Shown here: one piece after another, positions 36,912 through 45,522 of the stretch | Layout of the letters: each line of letters opens with the position of its first letter | Numbering within the stretch: position 1 is the first letter of the stretch | Assembly: GCA_011171075.1 (NCBI GenBank) | Contig: DUFD01000002.1 | Span: 1-64,000, forward strand | DNA: 64,000 nt | Direction of reading: 5' to 3' | Source of the DNA: Dehalococcoidia bacterium | GTDB lineage: Bacteria > Chloroflexota > Dehalococcoidia > Dehalococcoidales > Fen-1064 | Translations under genes and position numbers: made by a program | Notes under the pieces: model-generated | Databases searched by the model: none | Told to the model about the DNA's origin: nothing | What the model saw: only the letters and a program-made list of their open reading frames with translations

Positions 36912-37325
36912 TTAATGTCGTACCTTAAACACTTCTCCGAGGAACTCTATAACCCGCTCCTGGGAATCCTCTTTGGCCTCTACCTGGGCAGATAAATGCG
37001 CTACCAGTTGACCGACCTCTCCACTGTCAAACCACAGTCCATCTCCCTGAGGGCAGACATCAATAAGCAACTCCGGGGTATGCCCCAGGGCAACCTTTTT
37101 CATCTTCTTACCGCAGCTGGGACACCTGCGCACTCCCTCGGTCGACTTTGCCTCAGTGGCCAGATGAAGACTGTCCAGGCCGGTCGACTCCAGTCCTATC
37201 GTCTCCATGAGGAGCTCCACTTCACCGGCGTCGAACCAGACCCCGGAGCAATTATCACAGTAGTCAAGCTCGATGTTCTCGTGCTCAACCACTATCATCG
37301 GTTCTTTACAGGCGGCGCATTTCAT
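36912..37325 (-). CDS. Zinc-ribbon protein with two TFIIB-type zinc-finger domains
   Basis: ORF 36912-37415; MKCAACKEPMIVVEHENIELDYCDNCSGVWFDAGEVELL plus RRCPSCGKKMKKV...DVCPQGDGLWFDSGEVGQLV. Confidence 0.88.
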   Translation of the reverse strand: MKCAACKEPMIVVEHENIELDYCDNCSGVWFDAGEVELLMETIGLESTGLDSLHLATEAKSTEGVRRCPSCGKKMKKVALGHTPELLIDVCPQGDGLWFDSGEVGQLVAHLSAQVEAKEDSQERVIEFLGEVFKVRH

Positions 37326-37408
37326 ATTGTAGTCCTCGCAGGTGTCTTTCACAGTGTAGATAAACAGAGAAGCTGTGTCAAGAATGCCTTTAAGAAACGG
37401 ACAAACTT

Positions 37409-37437
37409 TTGACATTTACATCTTAGCATGGTATTCT
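37409..37437 (+). promoter_or_regulatory. Sigma70-like promoter of the Rrf2-cys operon
   Basis: TTGACA - 17 nt (tttacatcttagcatgg) - TATTCT. Confidence 0.6.
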
Positions 37438-37447
37438 ATACTTTGTC

Positions 37448-37460
37448 GATTAACTTAATC
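37448..37460. promoter_or_regulatory. Perfect palindrome GATTAA-C-TTAATC, candidate Rrf2 operator
   Basis: Inverted repeat just downstream of the -10 and immediately upstream of the Rrf2 gene RBS (GGAGGGG). Confidence 0.5.
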
Positions 37461-37480
37461 AACAATAATCGGAGGGGCAG

Positions 37481-37924
37481 ATGAAGCTTTCCACCAGAGG
37501 ACAATATGCCACCAGGGCGCTTGTCGACCTGGCAATGCACAGGGACGAAGCACCAATATTGCTCAAGGATATCGCGAGGCGGCAGCAAATATCACAGAGA
37601 TATCTGGAACACCTCATTACGCCCCTGGTTGCAGCGGGTATAATTGTCAGTACCCGGGGCCCGAAGGGTGGTATTACCCTGGTGAAATCTCCCGAAGAGA
37701 TAAGGTTGGACGAGGTAATCCAACTACTTGAGGGTGCTATTGCCCCTGTGGAGTGCATTAATAATCCTGGTACATGTATTAGGTCCCGCTCCTGCGCTAC
37801 CCGCGACGTCTGGGACGAGCTCAGGCAGACCATGACGGACTTCCTGCGTTCTGTCACTATCCAGGACCTGATGGAGCGACAACGTGAGAAGGAGAAATCC
37901 ACCGAGGTCATGTACTACATCTAG
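37481..37924 (+). CDS. Rrf2 family transcriptional regulator
   Basis: MKLSTRGQYATRALVDLAMHRDEAPILLKDIARRQQISQRYLEHLITPLVAAGIIVSTRGPKGGITLVKSP. Confidence 0.95.
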   Translation: MKLSTRGQYATRALVDLAMHRDEAPILLKDIARRQQISQRYLEHLITPLVAAGIIVSTRGPKGGITLVKSPEEIRLDEVIQLLEGAIAPVECINNPGTCIRSRSCATRDVWDELRQTMTDFLRSVTIQDLMERQREKEKSTEVMYYI

Positions 37925-38005
37925 AAAATATGAGAAGGTCAGTCACTCAACAGATTTTAGAGTATGAAATTGGCTGTTAAGTGATGGAAGGATATCAGGA
38001 TAATA

Positions 38006-39019
38006 ATGCCAGAACAAGTGCAGAAAATAGAGACGCTACGGCATAAGGCGCTACAGATACCGAAATTGACGCGGGGTATAGCCAGTGACTCCACCGAGCT
38101 TATCGGGAATACGCCTCTGGTCAGGCTTAATCACGTAATCGATGGTGCGGTTGCCGAAGTGGTTGCCAAGCTGGAGTCTTTCAATCCGCTCGGCAGCATC
38201 AAGGACAGGATAGGCGTGGCCATGATAATCGATGCCGAGGAGAAGGGACTGCTCAAGCAGGATACCGTTATTGTTGAGCCTACCAGTGGTAATACCGGCA
38301 TTGCCTTAGCCTTCGTCTGTGCCGCCCGTGGGTATCGCCTGATTCTCACCATGCCGGACACGATGTCTCTGGAGCGACGCCAGTTGTTATCCATTTTTGG
38401 TGCCGAACTTGTTTTAACTCCAGGGGCTGAAGGTATGCCTGGGGCAGTAAAGAAGGCGGAACAACTCGTGGGTGAAAATCCTGGTTACTTCATGCCGAAC
38501 CAGTTTGGCAATCCGGCAAATCCCGAAATCCATCGGTTGACCACCGCTGAAGAAATCTGGCGTGATACCGATGGACGGGTAGACATCCTTGTTGCCGGTG
38601 TCGGAACCGGCGGTACTATCACTGGTATTGCAGAGGTATTAAAGGAAAAGAAGCCCGAATTCAGGGCAATAGCCGTTGAACCGTCCGATTCCCCGGTGCT
38701 TTCCGGCGGTAACCCGGGAGGTCATAAGATACAGGGTATCGGTGCTGGCTTTATCCCCGATATTCTACGGAAAGATTTGGTCGACGAAATCGTTACCGTC
38801 AGCAATGACGATGCCGGCCAGATGACGCGTAGACTTGCCCGCGAAGAGGGAATACTGGCCGGAATATCTTCCGGGGCGGCTGTCTGGGCAGCGATACAAG
38901 TGGCGTGTCGACCAGAGAACCAGGGTAAGCTGATAGTCACCATCCTGCCGGACACGGGTGAGCGATACCTCGCTACCTGGCTCTTCCAGGAGCTATTACA
39001 GGGAGCACCAAACATATAG
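38006..39019 (+). CDS. cysK: Cysteine synthase
   Basis: [14 protein letters not shown]...[20 protein letters not shown]...[21 protein letters not shown]. Confidence 0.96.
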   Translation: MPEQVQKIETLRHKALQIPKLTRGIASDSTELIGNTPLVRLNHVIDGAVAEVVAKLESFNPLGSIKDRIGVAMIIDAEEKGLLKQDTVIVEPTSGNTGIALAFVCAARGYRLILTMPDTMSLERRQLLSIFGAELVLTPGAEGMPGAVKKAEQLVGENPGYFMPNQFGNPANPEIHRLTTAEEIWRDTDGRVDILVAGVGTGGTITGIAEVLKEKKPEFRAIAVEPSDSPVLSGGNPGGHKIQGIGAGFIPDILRKDLVDEIVTVSNDDAGQMTRRLAREEGILAGISSGAAVWAAIQVACRPENQGKLIVTILPDTGERYLATWLFQELLQGAPNI

Positions 39020-39070
39020 TATGGAGAGTGACAGGTTCACCGTAAGGTAGGTCAGGAGGCGACAAAGAAG

Positions 39071-39790
39071 ATGTTTTTCAGGACACTCAGAGAAGACATC
39101 CGGACAGTCTTTGATAACGACCCGGCAGCGAGGAGCCTGCTCGAGGTCCTCTTTTGCTATCCTGGACTGCATGCTCTGTGGTCTCACCGCCTGGCACACT
39201 TCCTCTGGCGGCACCACCTACGTTTCCTGGCCCGGTTCATTTCCCATATAAATCGTTTCCTGACCGGTATTGAGATTCATCCCGGTGCTACTATCGGTCG
39301 GCGCTTCTTTATCGACCACGGTATCGGTGTGGTCATCGGTGAGACCGCCGAAATAGGCGATGGTGTCCTTATATACCAGGGAGTTGTCCTCGGAGGCACA
39401 ACTTTGAGTAAAGGAAAGCGACATCCCACTGTCGGTAATAATGTTGTATTCGGCACCGGTGCGGTGGCCCTTGGCGCTATCACCATAGGCGATGGTGCCA
39501 AGATTGGGTCAGGCTCGGTGGTGGTCAAATCAGTCCCTCCCGGGGCAACCGTAGTCGGAGTACCGGGTAGAGTAATTGCAGACAACGCCCCGGAACCACC
39601 GGCCCTGGAACACGGCCGGCTGCCCGACCCGGTAGCAGAGGCAATACGTCTTGTCCTGGAGGAACAGGACAAGCTTGAAGAACGCCTGCACAGATTGGAG
39701 AGTGCATCCGGTATAACCGTCCCCGCTGACGAGCTAAAGGAAAAGCTTGAGGAAATAGCCCGTGATTTCAACGAAGGTGGGGGCATATGA
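39071..39790 (+). CDS. cysE: Serine O-acetyltransferase
   Basis: [66 protein letters not shown]. Confidence 0.96.
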   Translation: MFFRTLREDIRTVFDNDPAARSLLEVLFCYPGLHALWSHRLAHFLWRHHLRFLARFISHINRFLTGIEIHPGATIGRRFFIDHGIGVVIGETAEIGDGVLIYQGVVLGGTTLSKGKRHPTVGNNVVFGTGAVALGAITIGDGAKIGSGSVVVKSVPPGATVVGVPGRVIADNAPEPPALEHGRLPDPVAEAIRLVLEEQDKLEERLHRLESASGITVPADELKEKLEEIARDFNEGGGI

Positions 39791-39857
39791 TATGCGTGAA
39801 TTATGCTATACTGTTTTATTACCAATCTCAGACAATGGACATGGACCGGGGGCTAGC

Positions 39858-40106
39858 ATGGTCAAGAGACGGGTGATGTTTACCTTCCAGCAGGAACAGC
39901 TGAAAGAGCCTATCATCTTCAACCTCAGTCACCAGTTCCAGATAGTGACCAACATCCTGCGCGCCGATATCACGGATGACAAAGGCTGGATGATACTGGA
40001 GCTGGAGGGCAATGGCGAGGAAATCGAACAGGGAATCGCCTGGGTGACTACCAGGGGAGTGCGAGTTGAACCCGCGGACGGAGAGATACTCGAGGATAGA
40101 AGATGA
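39858..40106 (+). CDS. NIL domain protein
   Basis: ORF 39762-40106; FTFQQEQLKEPIIFNLSHQFQIVTNILRADITDDKGWMILELEGNGEEIEQGIAWVTTRGVRVEP; stop overlaps next start. Confidence 0.85.
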   Translation: MVKRRVMFTFQQEQLKEPIIFNLSHQFQIVTNILRADITDDKGWMILELEGNGEEIEQGIAWVTTRGVRVEPADGEILEDRR

Positions 40107-41266
40107 AAAGGATATACCTCGATTATGCCGCCACAACGCCGACACACCCCGATGTTGTCGAGGCAATGCTACCGTATTTTAGCGATAGCTTCGGTAATCC
40201 CTCCAGTATCTATTCATACGGCCAGGAAGCTAAGGGGGCTGTTGAGAAGGCACGGGAGCAGGTTGCCGCTCTGATTGGTGCCCGTGACGATGAGGTCGTA
40301 TTCACCAGCGGTGGGACGGAGGCAGATAATTCTGCTATACAGGGTGTTGCTTTAGCCGACCCCGAACGAAACCATATCATCACCAGTGCCACGGAGCACC
40401 ACGCCGTTATCGAAACCTGCCGGTTCCTCGAGAGGCGAGGTTTTAAAGTTACTTATCTGCCAGTGGACAAGGAAGGACTGATTAACCCGGATGATGTCAG
40501 GAATACTATCACCGAAAAGACTTGCCTGGTTTCGATAATGCACGCCAATAACGAAATCGGAACGATACAGCCTATCAAAGAACTGGCCGTTATTGCCAGG
40601 GGAGCGGGTGTGCTTATCCATACCGATGCAGTGCAGACCGCGGGACAGATTCCGGTGAATGTTGACGACCTTGGGGTAGACCTGCTTTCAATATCTGCCC
40701 ACAAGCTTTATGGCCCCAAGGGAGTCGGCGCACTCTATATCCGAAAAGGTACCAAGCTGGTCCCCTTCATGCATGGTGGTGGCCAGGAGAGAAACCGCCG
40801 TGGCAGTACTGAGAACGTCCCTGGTATCGTCGGTTTTGGTAAGGCTACTGAGATTGCCCGTAATGTAATAGCGGGAGAAATAGAACGTCAGACACAACTC
40901 CGCAATCACCTTATCAGTGGCATCCTTGAGCAGATAGACGGCGTTCGCCTGAATGGCCATCCTACCAACAGGTTGCCCAATAATGTAAATGTCAGCGTTG
41001 ACTACGTTGAAGGTGAGTCAATGCTACTCAATCTCGACCTGGAGAATATATGCGCGTCCACCGGCTCAGCTTGCAGTTCCTCCAGCCTCGAAGCCTCTCA
41101 CGTACTTCTTGCCCTGGGACTTACCCACGAGCAAGCCCACAGCTCGTTACGCTTTACCGTAGGTAAGTGGACCACCGATGAGGACATAGACCGGGTCAGT
41201 GAGGTATTACCCCGGGTTGTGGCCAGATTGAGAGCGATGTCGCCGCTGTTGAAAAGTCATAAATAG
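40103..41266 (+). CDS. iscS: Cysteine desulfurase (NifS/IscS)
   Basis: IYLDYAATTPTHPDVVEAMLPYF, SAHKLYGPKGVGALYIRKG, CASTGSACSSSSLEASHVLLALG. Confidence 0.97.
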   Translation: MKRIYLDYAATTPTHPDVVEAMLPYFSDSFGNPSSIYSYGQEAKGAVEKAREQVAALIGARDDEVVFTSGGTEADNSAIQGVALADPERNHIITSATEHHAVIETCRFLERRGFKVTYLPVDKEGLINPDDVRNTITEKTCLVSIMHANNEIGTIQPIKELAVIARGAGVLIHTDAVQTAGQIPVNVDDLGVDLLSISAHKLYGPKGVGALYIRKGTKLVPFMHGGGQERNRRGSTENVPGIVGFGKATEIARNVIAGEIERQTQLRNHLISGILEQIDGVRLNGHPTNRLPNNVNVSVDYVEGESMLLNLDLENICASTGSACSSSSLEASHVLLALGLTHEQAHSSLRFTVGKWTTDEDIDRVSEVLPRVVARLRAMSPLLKSHK

Positions 41267-41276
41267 GAGATTTAAC

Positions 41277-41699
41277 ATGCCTGATATTCAGTCCCTTTAC
41301 AGTGAAAAAGTAATGGACCATTTCCGGAATCCGCGGAATGTTGGTGAAATAGAGAACCCGGATGGAACCGGTCATGTCGGTAATCCTATCTGTGGCGACA
41401 TTATGGAGCTCTATATCAAGGTAAATGGTAATATAATCACCGACGCCAAGTTCAAGACGTTTGGTTGTGGTGCTGCTATTGCTACCAGCTCCATGGTAAC
41501 CGAGATGGTCATCGGCAAGACCATTGATGAGGCGCTAGAAATCTCCAACAAGACGGTGGCCGAGGCACTGGGTGGGCTACCCGCAGCCAAGATGCACTGC
41601 TCTGTCCTCGCCGAAGACGCTCTCCGCTCAGCCATCGACGACTACCATAGCAAACAAAAGAAACAGAGTAAAACAAAAGCCAAAGCTAAAAAGAAGTGA
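41277..41699 (+). CDS. nifU: Fe-S scaffold NifU/IscU with Lys-rich tail
   Basis: YSEKVMDHFRNPRNVGEIENPDGTGHVGNPICGDIMELYIKV...KFKTFGCGAAIATSSMVTE. Confidence 0.95.
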   Translation: MPDIQSLYSEKVMDHFRNPRNVGEIENPDGTGHVGNPICGDIMELYIKVNGNIITDAKFKTFGCGAAIATSSMVTEMVIGKTIDEALEISNKTVAEALGGLPAAKMHCSVLAEDALRSAIDDYHSKQKKQSKTKAKAKKK

Positions 41700-41770
41700 C
41701 TGTGTTCATAAACACCGTTGCCCCTTATCGTCAATCATTCCTGTGAATATCCTCGATTTGGCCAACCAGC

Positions 41771-42562
41771 ATGGAAGATAAGATCGAGAGATTAAGCATA
41801 CTCAGACTCACTGAGGAAAACGTCAGCGAAATAGACGACACCATTGTCCGTGAGTTTCCACTTACTATCATACTCAATGACCAGGAACTGGTGACCATGC
41901 TCTGTTCCCCCGCCAGCCAGAAAGAACTGGCTGTCGGGTTTCTCTATTCTGAGGGGCTTATCGAGACCCGGGAAGAGATTAAAAACGTCACGCTACACGA
42001 AGGCACCGGTGTTATCCGGGTCGAAACCGAGGGCGGGGACGAGCTTGACCGTGAGACCCTGTTTAATCGGCTGATAACGTCGGGGTGCGGTCGTGGGGCC
42101 TCTTTTTACAGCGCTACCGATATTACCGGTAAGAAAGTGGAATCACTGCTCCAGGTCTCGGTTAGCGAGATTCTGGCCCTGATGAGGGATTTTCAGCATA
42201 AATCTGAAACCTTTCGTGCCACCGGCGGTGTACACTCCGCCGCCCTGTGCGATACCAGTAAAATCCTCGTCTTCAACGAGGACATCGGGCGGCATAATGC
42301 CCTGGACAAGGTCTTCGGGGAATGTCTTCTAAAGGGTATTCCTACAGACGACTGCCTCGTAATCACCAGCGGTCGTATTTCATCCGAGATACTGCTCAAG
42401 GTGGCACGGAGAAACATCCCAATACTCATCTCAAAGTCGGCCCCTACCAACCTCGGTGTGAAGATGGCCAACGAGCTCGGCGTGACACTGGTCGGCTTTG
42501 TCAGGGGTAAACGGGCAAACGTTTACACCAACACGTGGAGGATTACCCGCGACGGTAAATAG
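41771..42562 (+). CDS. fdhD: Formate dehydrogenase accessory sulfurtransferase FdhD
   Basis: REFPLTIILNDQELVTMLCSPASQKELAVGFLYSEGLI...SGCGRG...FRATGGVHSAALCD...EDIGRHNALDKVFGECLL. Confidence 0.96.
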   Translation: MEDKIERLSILRLTEENVSEIDDTIVREFPLTIILNDQELVTMLCSPASQKELAVGFLYSEGLIETREEIKNVTLHEGTGVIRVETEGGDELDRETLFNRLITSGCGRGASFYSATDITGKKVESLLQVSVSEILALMRDFQHKSETFRATGGVHSAALCDTSKILVFNEDIGRHNALDKVFGECLLKGIPTDDCLVITSGRISSEILLKVARRNIPILISKSAPTNLGVKMANELGVTLVGFVRGKRANVYTNTWRITRDGK

Positions 42563-42579
42563 CCGGTGGGCAGTCTGCC

Positions 42580-43215
42580 CTACTCCACATAGTCTACCAC
42601 GACCTCTTTGATGTCCCAGAGCGTGTCCAGTTTCTCGTGTATCTCCTGCTTGATGGCAGAGGCAAACTGGTGACCGGACGGCAGGTCAACTTTAATCCGC
42701 ACCACTCCATCTTTAACCTTAATATCCTGCACCAGTTTGGCACGCACCAGACCTAACCCTGTCAAAGGGTCCATCACCTTCCTGAGCCGCTGCTGTACTA
42801 TCTCTACGGTTGTCGGCTTCTTTTCCTTGACCAGACCGTGCTTTTCCTCATAGTTCTGTATGGCGGAACGCAGTCCCTCTACCGCCAGCACCGAGCAGTG
42901 GGCTTTGATGGGTGGCAGCCCGCCCAGGGCATCTGAGGCCTGCTTCCAGGTGATTTTCTTGGCCTCGTCTAACGTTTTACCTTTAGCCAGCTCCGTGATA
43001 ATCGAGCCAGTGGCGATGTTGGAGGCACAGCCATATGACTCAAACTTAACATCGGAGATAGTTTTGGTGGCTTCGTCTACGCTTATGTAAACCGATACCA
43101 TATCGCCACAGGCCGGACTACCTTCGGTCGACTTGCCATCCGGGTTATCTATTTTCCCAACATTACGCGGGTGCCGGAAGTGCTCCATTACTGTCTCATT
43201 ATAAGGTGACCTCAT
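42580..43215 (-). CDS. NifU/IscU N-terminal scaffold fused to a MIP18/DUF59-like C-terminal domain
   Basis: YNETVMEHFRHPRNVGKIDNPDGKSTEGSPACGDMV...KFESYGCASNIATGSIITEL; C-term VQQRLRKVMDPLTGLGLVRAKLVQDIKVKDGVVRIKVDLPSG. Confidence 0.88.
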   Translation of the reverse strand: MRSPYNETVMEHFRHPRNVGKIDNPDGKSTEGSPACGDMVSVYISVDEATKTISDVKFESYGCASNIATGSIITELAKGKTLDEAKKITWKQASDALGGLPPIKAHCSVLAVEGLRSAIQNYEEKHGLVKEKKPTTVEIVQQRLRKVMDPLTGLGLVRAKLVQDIKVKDGVVRIKVDLPSGHQFASAIKQEIHEKLDTLWDIKEVVVDYVE

Positions 43216-43229
43216 CTCTGGCCCTCCTC

Positions 43230-44402
43230 TTAGTCGTTTTCCTTTCCCAGCGGGCTGATGCTCCTCAGCTCCGATACAATCTCAGCAAGGGCATCAACCA
43301 CGGCATCGGCATCCTCCATGGTGTTGTAACGCCCCAGACTGAAGCGAATCGACCCGTGTGCCCGCTCGTGGTCACCCCCGATGCCGTAGATAACGTGGCT
43401 CCCTTCCAGAGAACGACTGAAACAGGCGGAACCGGTGCTGACAGCAATGCCACGCATATCCAGGTGCAATGTAATCGACTCTCCCTCGACAAAATGGAAA
43501 GTGATATTGGCGTTCTGGGGCAAACGCTGTGTACGGTGACCGTTCAGCGTAGAGTTTGGTATTTCCGCAAGTGCCCGCTCAATGATGTGTTCGCGTATTT
43601 CCTGCAATTTATCCGTCTCTTCAGGGGCGACAATCTCTACCGCCCGGGCAAAGCCGACCGCGCCGGGGATATTCTCCAGTCCGGCACGCAGGTTGAACTC
43701 CTGGAAGCCGCCATCCATCCACTTGGTAATTGGAGTCCCCTTGCGAATATACAGTCCACCGATACCCTTGGGGCCGTGAATGGTATGAGCAGCTACTGTC
43801 ACCAGGTTTACCGGTACTTTACTCGCATCGAGGGGCACCCTCGTGTAGGTATGGGTGGCATCGGTATGGAAGACTACCCCTTTCTCCCGGCAGACCTTAC
43901 CGATACCTTCGATGTCCTGTATGGTGCCTATTTCCTGATTGGCGTGCTGGACTGATACCAGTATCGTTTCGTCGGTTATGGCTTCCCTGAGCTTATCAGG
44001 ACTGACCAGGCCATCTCCGCCTACTTCCAGGAGCGTAACCCTGAAACCCTGTTTTTCAAGGGCCTGGGCACTGTGGATTACCGGGAAGTCCTCTATTCGG
44101 GACACTATAATATGCTTGCCCTTCTTCTCTCCCAGCGCCAGCGCCACTCCCTTGATAGCCATGTTCGAGGACTCGGTCGACCCCGAGGTGAAGACGAACT
44201 CCTCAGGCGAGGCACCCAGCGCTTTCGACAGGGTTGCCCTTGCTTCATCCAGTGCATCACGGGCCTCGATACCCAGGGAATAACCGAACTCGGATGTAGC
44301 CACGGCATACGTATCAAAGAAATATGGCTGCATTGCCTCCAGCACACGCTCGTCCATCCGGGTGGCAGCCGCATTATCAAGGTAGATAGTCCTGTCCGCC
44401 AT
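43230..44402 (-). CDS. Cysteine desulfurase family protein (second copy)
   Basis: IYLDNAAATRMDERVLEAMQPYF, AAHTIHGPKGIGGLYIRKG, VSTGSACFSRSLEGSHVIYGIGG. Confidence 0.95.
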   Translation of the reverse strand: MADRTIYLDNAAATRMDERVLEAMQPYFFDTYAVATSEFGYSLGIEARDALDEARATLSKALGASPEEFVFTSGSTESSNMAIKGVALALGEKKGKHIIVSRIEDFPVIHSAQALEKQGFRVTLLEVGGDGLVSPDKLREAITDETILVSVQHANQEIGTIQDIEGIGKVCREKGVVFHTDATHTYTRVPLDASKVPVNLVTVAAHTIHGPKGIGGLYIRKGTPITKWMDGGFQEFNLRAGLENIPGAVGFARAVEIVAPEETDKLQEIREHIIERALAEIPNSTLNGHRTQRLPQNANITFHFVEGESITLHLDMRGIAVSTGSACFSRSLEGSHVIYGIGGDHERAHGSIRFSLGRYNTMEDADAVVDALAEIVSELRSISPLGKEND

Positions 44403-44424
44403 GCTGTCCTCCTCTATTTCAGGA

Positions 44425-44862
44425 CTAAATAAACAGGGTTATTGCCGATTCCCTGGCCTCATTCACGTAGGTACCGACAGCACAGTAATCGGATATCAGG
44501 TCATCCCGGAGGTCCTCTTTCTTGATGCCCATTATCTCCATCGTCATGTCGCATGCAAGGATTTTACCGCCCATTTCCACGAAGTCGCTCAGCATCCTCT
44601 CCAGAGAGGCCACTTTGGCCGCCTTCATTTTCCGCGTCACCATCCACTTGCCAAGCCCGAGCATGTTCATCTTGGAAAGAGGGCCCTTGTCCAGGCCACC
44701 TTTTTTAAGACGCTGGAGACCCCAGAAGGTAAAAAAGATGGAGGCTTCCATACCCATGGCGAGCGCTCCGTTAGCCACGATGAGGGCGCTGTATATCTTG
44801 TCCATATCACCGCTGTGAGCAATGATAGTAGCCTTGTTCTTCCCGTTGTCAGCCATATCCAT
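44425..44862 (-). CDS. DsrE/DsrF-like (DsrE2) family protein
   Basis: KATIIAHSGDMDKIYSALIVANGALAMGMEASIFFTFWGLQRLKKGG...GGKILACDMTMEIMGIKKEDL. Confidence 0.88.
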   Translation of the reverse strand: MDMADNGKNKATIIAHSGDMDKIYSALIVANGALAMGMEASIFFTFWGLQRLKKGGLDKGPLSKMNMLGLGKWMVTRKMKAAKVASLERMLSDFVEMGGKILACDMTMEIMGIKKEDLRDDLISDYCAVGTYVNEARESAITLFI

Positions 44863-44871
44863 CGCCTCCGG

Positions 44872-45093
44872 CTATTTACGTATCCTGATTCGCCAGGTGT
44901 CCCCTTCTTCAGTCTGCTCAACCAGCTCTAGGCCCAACGCCTTTACCGCCATCGGTATCTCTTTCTTAGAGGCAGGATGTGTGCCAATTACCTCAATGAT
45001 GTCACCCGCTGCTGCCTTCCGCAACGCTTTACGGGTCTCAACCAGTGGTACCGGGCAGGTTTCACCCGTACAATCGACCTTTATTTCAGCCAT
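44872..45093 (-). CDS. tusA: TusA family sulfurtransferase
   Basis: MAEIKVDCTGETCPVPLVETRKALRKAAAGDIIEVIGTHPASKKEIPMAVKALG (CPxP motif). Confidence 0.93.
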   Translation of the reverse strand: MAEIKVDCTGETCPVPLVETRKALRKAAAGDIIEVIGTHPASKKEIPMAVKALGLELVEQTEEGDTWRIRIRK

Positions 45094-45384
45094 TAAGTCA
45101 TGTCCCCCGATTTGGTCTACGTAGAATACTCCAGATATAAAGCCTTGTCAAAATAAGGGCCGGCAAGCGGTCAGGTCTATCCTGCTTCCACCCAGCAACT
45201 CACCGCACGCCTCGCCCACCGGCCAACGTAATTTTATCCTTATCATCTATCATAAGTATGTGACTAATGTCTCTTATTAATTCACTCAGATATGTAATGG
45301 TAGCGAATGTAGTCTCGCTGTGCTATAATGTACCTTTAATAACCTCTCTGGAGGCATTTGGAAGCGACAGAAAGGGGGCACTAC

Positions 45385-45498
45385 ATGGCAACAGCAGCTT
45401 CAACACTACCAGAAACCTCCATACTTGCCAGACGTATCGAAAGGACGATGCTGATGCCATGGCTAATGTGCTGCCCGAAAGGGCAATCGGGTGAATAA
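45385..45498 (+). CDS. Putative 37-aa small ORF / Met-Cys-rich leader peptide
   Basis: AAAGGGGGCACTAC-ATG; MATAASTLPETSILARRIERTMLMPWLMCCPKGQSGE; ends 25 nt before the DUF39 gene; below the length cut-off of the supplied ORF track. Confidence 0.4.
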   Translation: MATAASTLPETSILARRIERTMLMPWLMCCPKGQSGE

Positions 45499-45522
45499 TA
45501 TGCAGTATGAGAGGTTAAAAAT

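Noticed and set aside
43206-43955. 249-aa plus-strand ORF antisense to the second cysteine desulfurase
   Set aside because: Covered by a well-supported desulfurase on the minus strand.
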